Shown: positions 23,559-26,275 of the stretch, one piece after another
How the letters are laid out: each line of letters begins with the position of its first letter
Numbering within the stretch: position 1 is the stretch's first letter
Origin: an uncultured Megasphaera sp.
GTDB taxonomy: Bacteria; Bacillota; Negativicutes; Veillonellales; Megasphaeraceae
Assembly (NCBI GenBank): GCA_902464195.1
Contig: CABQJB010000004.1
Coordinates: forward strand, 1-26,275
Length of the DNA: 26,275 bases
Direction: 5' to 3'
The notes under the pieces: model-generated
Told to the model about the DNA's origin: nothing
Seen by the model: only the letters and a program-made list of their open reading frames with translations
Database searches by the model: none
Translations under genes and position numbers: made by a program

Positions 23559-23585
23559 GTATAGGGACGGCTGTTGCCGTCCCGC
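23559..23585 (+). repeat. GTAT-headed hairpin element with heptamer tail
   Basis: GTAT, stem GGGACGGC/GCCGTCCC, foot GC. Degenerate TCGCMGG heptamers follow (23586-23612), then CGCATGA (23625-23631) pairing with TCATGCG (23644-23650). This is the same module order as in array B. Confidence 0.75.
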
Positions 23586-23670
23586 AGTTCGCCGGTCGCA
23601 GGCCGCCGGTCGCTAAGTGATTGTCGCATGAAGGTTTCTGTCATCATGCGCGGTATAGTTTGTAGTTTGC

Positions 23671-23716
23671 AGCAGATAGCTTTAAATTTAAAACCATCCG
23701 CTAGCTGCTATCTGCT
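23671..23716. repeat. Inverted repeat AGCAGATAGC/GCTATCTGCT
   Basis: AGCAGATAGC (23671-23680) is the exact complement of GCTATCTGCT (23707-23716), with TTTAAATTTAAA in the loop. The right arm begins array D. Confidence 0.6.
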
Positions 23717-24092
23717 AAACTCTTAAACGGGCTTCCCACGTGGAAGCCCCTACAGCGGCCTGCGAACTGCGGTAACCATCCACTAACCCCTAGCCGCTAA
23801 CCCCTAGCCGCTAACCCCTAGCCGCTAACCCCTAACCACTAGCCACTAGCCACTAACCACTAACCACTAGCTGCTATCTGCTAAACTCTTAAACGGGCTT
23901 CCCACGTGGAAGCCCCTACAGCGGCCTGCGAACTGCGGTAACCATCCACTAACCCCTAGCCGCTAACCCCTAGCCGCTAACCCCTAGCCGCTAACCCCTA
24001 ACCACTAGCCACTAGCCACTAACCACTAACCACTAGCTGCTATCTGCTAAACTCTTAAACGGGCTTCCCACGTGGAAGCCCCTACAGCGGTC
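23701..24092. repeat. Tandem array D: 166-bp unit, 2.3 copies
   Basis: The marker GCTGCTATCTGC starts at 23704, 23870 and 24036, period 166. The first two copies look identical; the third stops after about 57 bases. Each carries a minus-strand GTAG hairpin with stem GGGCTTCC/GGAAGCCC (23728-23753, 23894-23919, 24060-24085), then GCGGCCTGCGAACTGCGG heptamers, then 14 or more heptamers of CCGCTAA, CCCCTAG, CCACTAG and CCACTAA type. No gene is seen between 23486 and 24177. Confidence 0.9.
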
Positions 24093-24132
24093 TGCGAACT
24101 GCGTCCTGCGTCCTGCGGTATTTTACAAATCA

Positions 24133-24141
24133 TGGTATAAT
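24133..24141 (+). promoter_or_regulatory. Extended -10 promoter for the DapF-like gene
   Basis: TGGTATAAT (TATAAT at 24136-24141) lies 37 bases before the ATG. It repeats the ATGGTATAAT pattern upstream of the CBS gene. A recognisable -35 is absent because array DNA occupies that position. Confidence 0.55.
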
Positions 24142-24177
24142 AGGAACATATTTTACTAGACTAAAGGAGCGATAGAG

Positions 24178-24990
24178 ATGACGATAGATTATTTAGTGGC
24201 TGATCCTAGCGGCAATACGACGATTCTGGTGCTGACGCCGGTGCCGAAAGAGGAACACAGTGCTTTGGCGGCGAAGTTGTTGGCCCTGCCGGGCATCGAG
24301 GCGGAACAGGTCGGCTATGTGACCCGCGAAGCGGGCAAGCCCCTGCGCGTCGACATGATGGGCGGCGAGTTCTGCGGCAATGCATCGCGGTCGGCAGCGG
24401 CCTGGGCCCTGGCCTGTGATGGTGGGGAACAAGGCGTGTATGACGTATCCTGTTCGGGCTGCGATACGGTCCTGCCGGCTAAGGTCGCCCGGAAAGGAGA
24501 TGGCTGGTACGAAGCCTTCATTGAAATGCCTTATCCCGAAGACGTGAGCGGTGTCCTCGTCGACGCCGGCGATGTGCCGGCCCGCTTTTTCCGCGTCGAT
24601 TTGCCGGGTATTACGCACTTCGTCCACTTCGTATCGGATTTAGAAAGCATCGACAAAGAGGAATACTGGCATATTCTTGAGGATTACGTCGATGGCGAGG
24701 ATTTCCCGGCTTACGGCCTGATTCTCTGCGATACGAAGGAACAGGCCATGATTCCCGCTGTCTACGTCCGCGATACGGATACGCTCTATTGGGAAAACAG
24801 CTGCGGCAGTGGATCGGCAGCCGTCGCAGCGGCCCTGGCCTGCACGACCCATAAGAACGTGGCCTGCTACATGAAACAGCCTGGCGGGACCCTGGCCATT
24901 GCTGCCAAAGTCGGCGAACAAGGGGAACTGCAGCAGATCTTCATCGGCGGTCCCGTCAAATTGAGCCAAGTCCGAAAGGCAACTATATGA
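24178..24990 (+). CDS. DapF-like amino-acid racemase/epimerase
   Basis: This 270-residue protein has the two-lobed, cofactor-independent fold of the diaminopimelate epimerase superfamily. The two catalytic cysteines are Cys66 in MMGGEFCGNASR and Cys209 in ENSCGSGSAAVAAAL. The MGGEFCGN form, instead of the usual GNGxR context of true DapF, is what I associate with related amino-acid racemases such as histidine racemases (memory, not checked). The substrate is therefore uncertain. AAAGGAG at 24163-24169 precedes the ATG. It is a single-gene unit, convergent with pckA. Confidence 0.8.
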   Translation: MTIDYLVADPSGNTTILVLTPVPKEEHSALAAKLLALPGIEAEQVGYVTREAGKPLRVDMMGGEFCGNASRSAAAWALACDGGEQGVYDVSCSGCDTVLPAKVARKGDGWYEAFIEMPYPEDVSGVLVDAGDVPARFFRVDLPGITHFVHFVSDLESIDKEEYWHILEDYVDGEDFPAYGLILCDTKEQAMIPAVYVRDTDTLYWENSCGSGSAAVAAALACTTHKNVACYMKQPGGTLAIAAKVGEQGELQQIFIGGPVKLSQVRKATI

Positions 24991-25014
24991 TGAACGATAA
25001 CGGGATTCCCACAA

Positions 25015-25042
25015 CGGGCCGCCTTAACAGGACGGCCCCTAC
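25015..25042 (-). repeat. GTAG hairpin element, minus strand
   Basis: On the minus strand: GTAG, stem GGGCCGTC/GGCGGCCC with one wobble, a CTGTTAA loop, then GTTGTGGGAATCCCG. That tail also follows the array B element at 20151. To its right lie GCGACATC/GATGTCGC (25046-25064) and heptamers. Confidence 0.85.
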
Positions 25043-25063
25043 GGTGCGACATCATGGATGTCG

Positions 25064-25118
25064 CTGCGGCCTGCGACCTGCGACCTGCGACCTGCGGCCT
25101 GCGAACTGCGGTCTGCGG
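25064..25118 (+). repeat. CCTGCGR heptamer array
   Basis: About seven heptamers in a row: CCTGCGA three times, CCTGCGG, CCTGCGA, ACTGCGG, TCTGCGG. On the minus strand these read TCGCAGG, the same word and same strand relation to the GTAG element as in array B. Confidence 0.85.
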
Positions 25119-25142
25119 GCGCCCGGATGGGCGCCCATCTAC
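25117..25142 (-). repeat. GTAG-headed hairpin overlapping the pckA stop
   Basis: On the minus strand: GTAG at 25142-25139, AT, then the perfect 8-bp stem GGGCGCCC/GGGCGCCC with loop ATCC. The TAG of the head is the stop codon of pckA. With no T-run it is not a standard terminator, though it could stabilise the 3' end. Confidence 0.75.
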
Positions 25143-26275
25143 ACCCGCGGTCCTGCTTCGATGATTTCTTCGGGCATGTCGGGGTACTTGGTCTTGAAGT
25201 TTTCGTAGAACATGGCGGCGACTTTCTTGGCCATGATGTCGTATGATTTTTTATTGTCCCACGTTGCCCGCGGGTTGAGTATCTGGTTGGGCACGCCTGG
25301 GCAGATCTGGGGGATGTCGACGTTGAAGCGCATGTCGTGGCGGTAGGGGACGTCGTCGAGGTGGCCGTTCAGGGCGGCGGTGATCATGGCCCGCGTGTAT
25401 TTCAGGTCCATGCGGCTGCCGATGCCGTAGGGGCCGCCAGTCCAGCCTGTATTGACCAGATAGACCTTGGTGTGGTACTTTTCGATGCGTTCGCCGAGCA
25501 TGCCGGCGTAAATATCCGGCGCCAAAGGCATGAAGGGTTCGCCGAAGAGGGTCGAGAAGGTCGGAATCGGTTCGGTAATGCCTTGTTCCGTGCCGGCGAC
25601 TTTCGACGTGAAGCCCGTGACGAAGTGGTACATAGCCGCTTCTTTGCTGAGCCGCGAAATGGGCGGCAAGACGCCGAAGCTGTCGGCTGTGAGGAAAATA
25701 ATGACTGTCGGGATGCCGCCTTTGCCGGGCTGGGCTGCATTGGGGATGTAGTCGATAGGGTAGCCGGCCCGCGTATTTTCCGTGAGCTTGCTGTCGAAGT
25801 AGTTGGGATGGCGCGTATCTTCGTCGAGGACGACGTTTTCGACGAGCGTACCGGCCTTGATGGCGTTATAGATGTACGGTTCCTTTTCGGGATTGAGGTT
25901 GATACACTTGGCATAGCAGCCGCCTTCGAAATTGAAGATGCCCCGTGATGACCAGCCGTGTTCGTCGTCGCCGATGAGCTTGCGGTTCGGGTCCGCCGAG
26001 AGGGTCGTCTTGCCCGTGCCGGACAGGCCGAAGAAGATGGCCGTCTCCTTGGTGACCGGGTCCATGTTGGCCGAGCAGTGCATAGGCAGGACACCTTCGT
26101 TGGGCAGAAAATAATTCATGACCGAAAAGATGCTCTTCTTGATTTCCCCGGCATAGCGCGTACCGGCGATGAGGACCGTCCGCGATTCGTAGTCGACGAG
26201 GATGGCTGCCTGGGAGTGGGTGCCGTCAATCTGCGGGTTGCACTGGAAGCCCGGGGCGACGAGGATGGTGAAGTC
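25139..26275 (-). CDS. pckA: Phosphoenolpyruvate carboxykinase (ATP), 3' part
   Basis: PckA interconverts oxaloacetate plus ATP and PEP plus CO2 plus ADP; in rumen or gut anaerobes it may run in the carboxylating direction. The window holds the C-terminal 378 residues, open through the right edge (full-length proteins are about 530). The visible part starts DFTILVAPGFQC and continues through RYAGEIKKSIF. The kinase P-loop GLSGTGKTTLS, the metal-binding LIGDDEHGW, the NFEGGCYAKCI stretch, and the ATP-binding ENTRAGYPIDYIPNA follow. Nothing is disrupted. The stop TAG lies in the head of a GTAG hairpin element, and the gene converges on the DapF-like gene. Confidence 0.96.
   Translation of the reverse strand, partial: DFTILVAPGFQCNPQIDGTHSQAAILVDYESRTVLIAGTRYAGEIKKSIFSVMNYFLPNEGVLPMHCSANMDPVTKETAIFFGLSGTGKTTLSADPNRKLIGDDEHGWSSRGIFNFEGGCYAKCINLNPEKEPYIYNAIKAGTLVENVVLDEDTRHPNYFDSKLTENTRAGYPIDYIPNAAQPGKGGIPTVIIFLTADSFGVLPPISRLSKEAAMYHFVTGFTSKVAGTEQGITEPIPTFSTLFGEPFMPLAPDIYAGMLGERIEKYHTKVYLVNTGWTGGPYGIGSRMDLKYTRAMITAALNGHLDDVPYRHDMRFNVDIPQICPGVPNQILNPRATWDNKKSYDIMAKKVAAMFYENFKTKYPDMPEEIIEAGPRV

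Noticed and set aside
23765..24035. Telomere-like repeats marking a replicon end
   Set aside because: The CCCCTAG and CCACTAA words are only loosely telomere-like, occur in the middle of genes on both sides, and lack terminal inverted structure.
22934..24092. CRISPR array
   Set aside because: The repeats are 7, 14 or 166 bp direct tandem units without unique spacers of uniform length, and there are no cas genes.

Overview
The window suggests a diderm Firmicute of the Negativicutes, most like Megasphaera. This is inferred from gene order and protein flavour, not from any search. Coding DNA is GC-rich at third positions. The obg-yhbY-proB-proA-nadD-yqeK-LCP-rsfS order is the conserved Firmicute one. 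A csaB gene (cell-wall pyruvylation for SLH-domain anchoring) lies among cell-envelope genes.

Layout. Positions 1-12996 are dense plus-strand housekeeping genes: secA, prfB (with a programmed +1 frameshift), a DUF2993 lipoid-binding-like protein, a DUF5693 membrane protein, csaB, ftsE, ftsX, an EnvC-like M23 protein, a CtpA-type S41 protease and obgE. Several overlap or nearly touch, so 2612-10349 looks like one envelope/division transcription unit. A repeat block (12997-13562) separates obgE from yhbY, proB, proA, a newly noticed 54-codon membrane ORF, nadD, yqeK, an LCP-family protein with altered active-site positions, rsfS and cvfB (13575-19855). A second repeat block (19852-20485) is followed by a vitamin B6-like unit: an ECF S component, pyridoxal/pyridoxamine kinase and a small radical SAM protein. 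The rest holds a minus-strand CBS-domain gene, a DapF-like racemase/epimerase gene and the 3' part of pckA (minus strand, running off the right edge), each bordered by repeats.

The most unusual content is the intergenic DNA. I count 23 short hairpin elements that begin with GTAG (rarely GTAA or GTAT), continue as an 8-9 bp GC-rich stem GGGnnnnn/nnnnnCCC, and mostly end in GC. Stem sequences vary with compensating changes on both arms. They occur in both orientations, in tandem arrays with periods of 160, 100 and 166 bp, next to heptamer arrays (TCGCAGG-like and CCACTAR-like) and a GCGACAT...ATGTCGC hairpin. At two genes the GTAR head supplies the stop codon. This resembles RAYT-mobilised REP/BIME families, but no transposase is in the window.

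Other points of note: the prfB frameshift site uses UAA instead of the usual UGA, SecA lacks the C-terminal zinc motif, and the ECF transporter leader has a strong promoter, a perfect 14-bp palindrome and a hairpin that includes the start codon. I found no rRNA, tRNA, CRISPR array, prophage or transposase gene.
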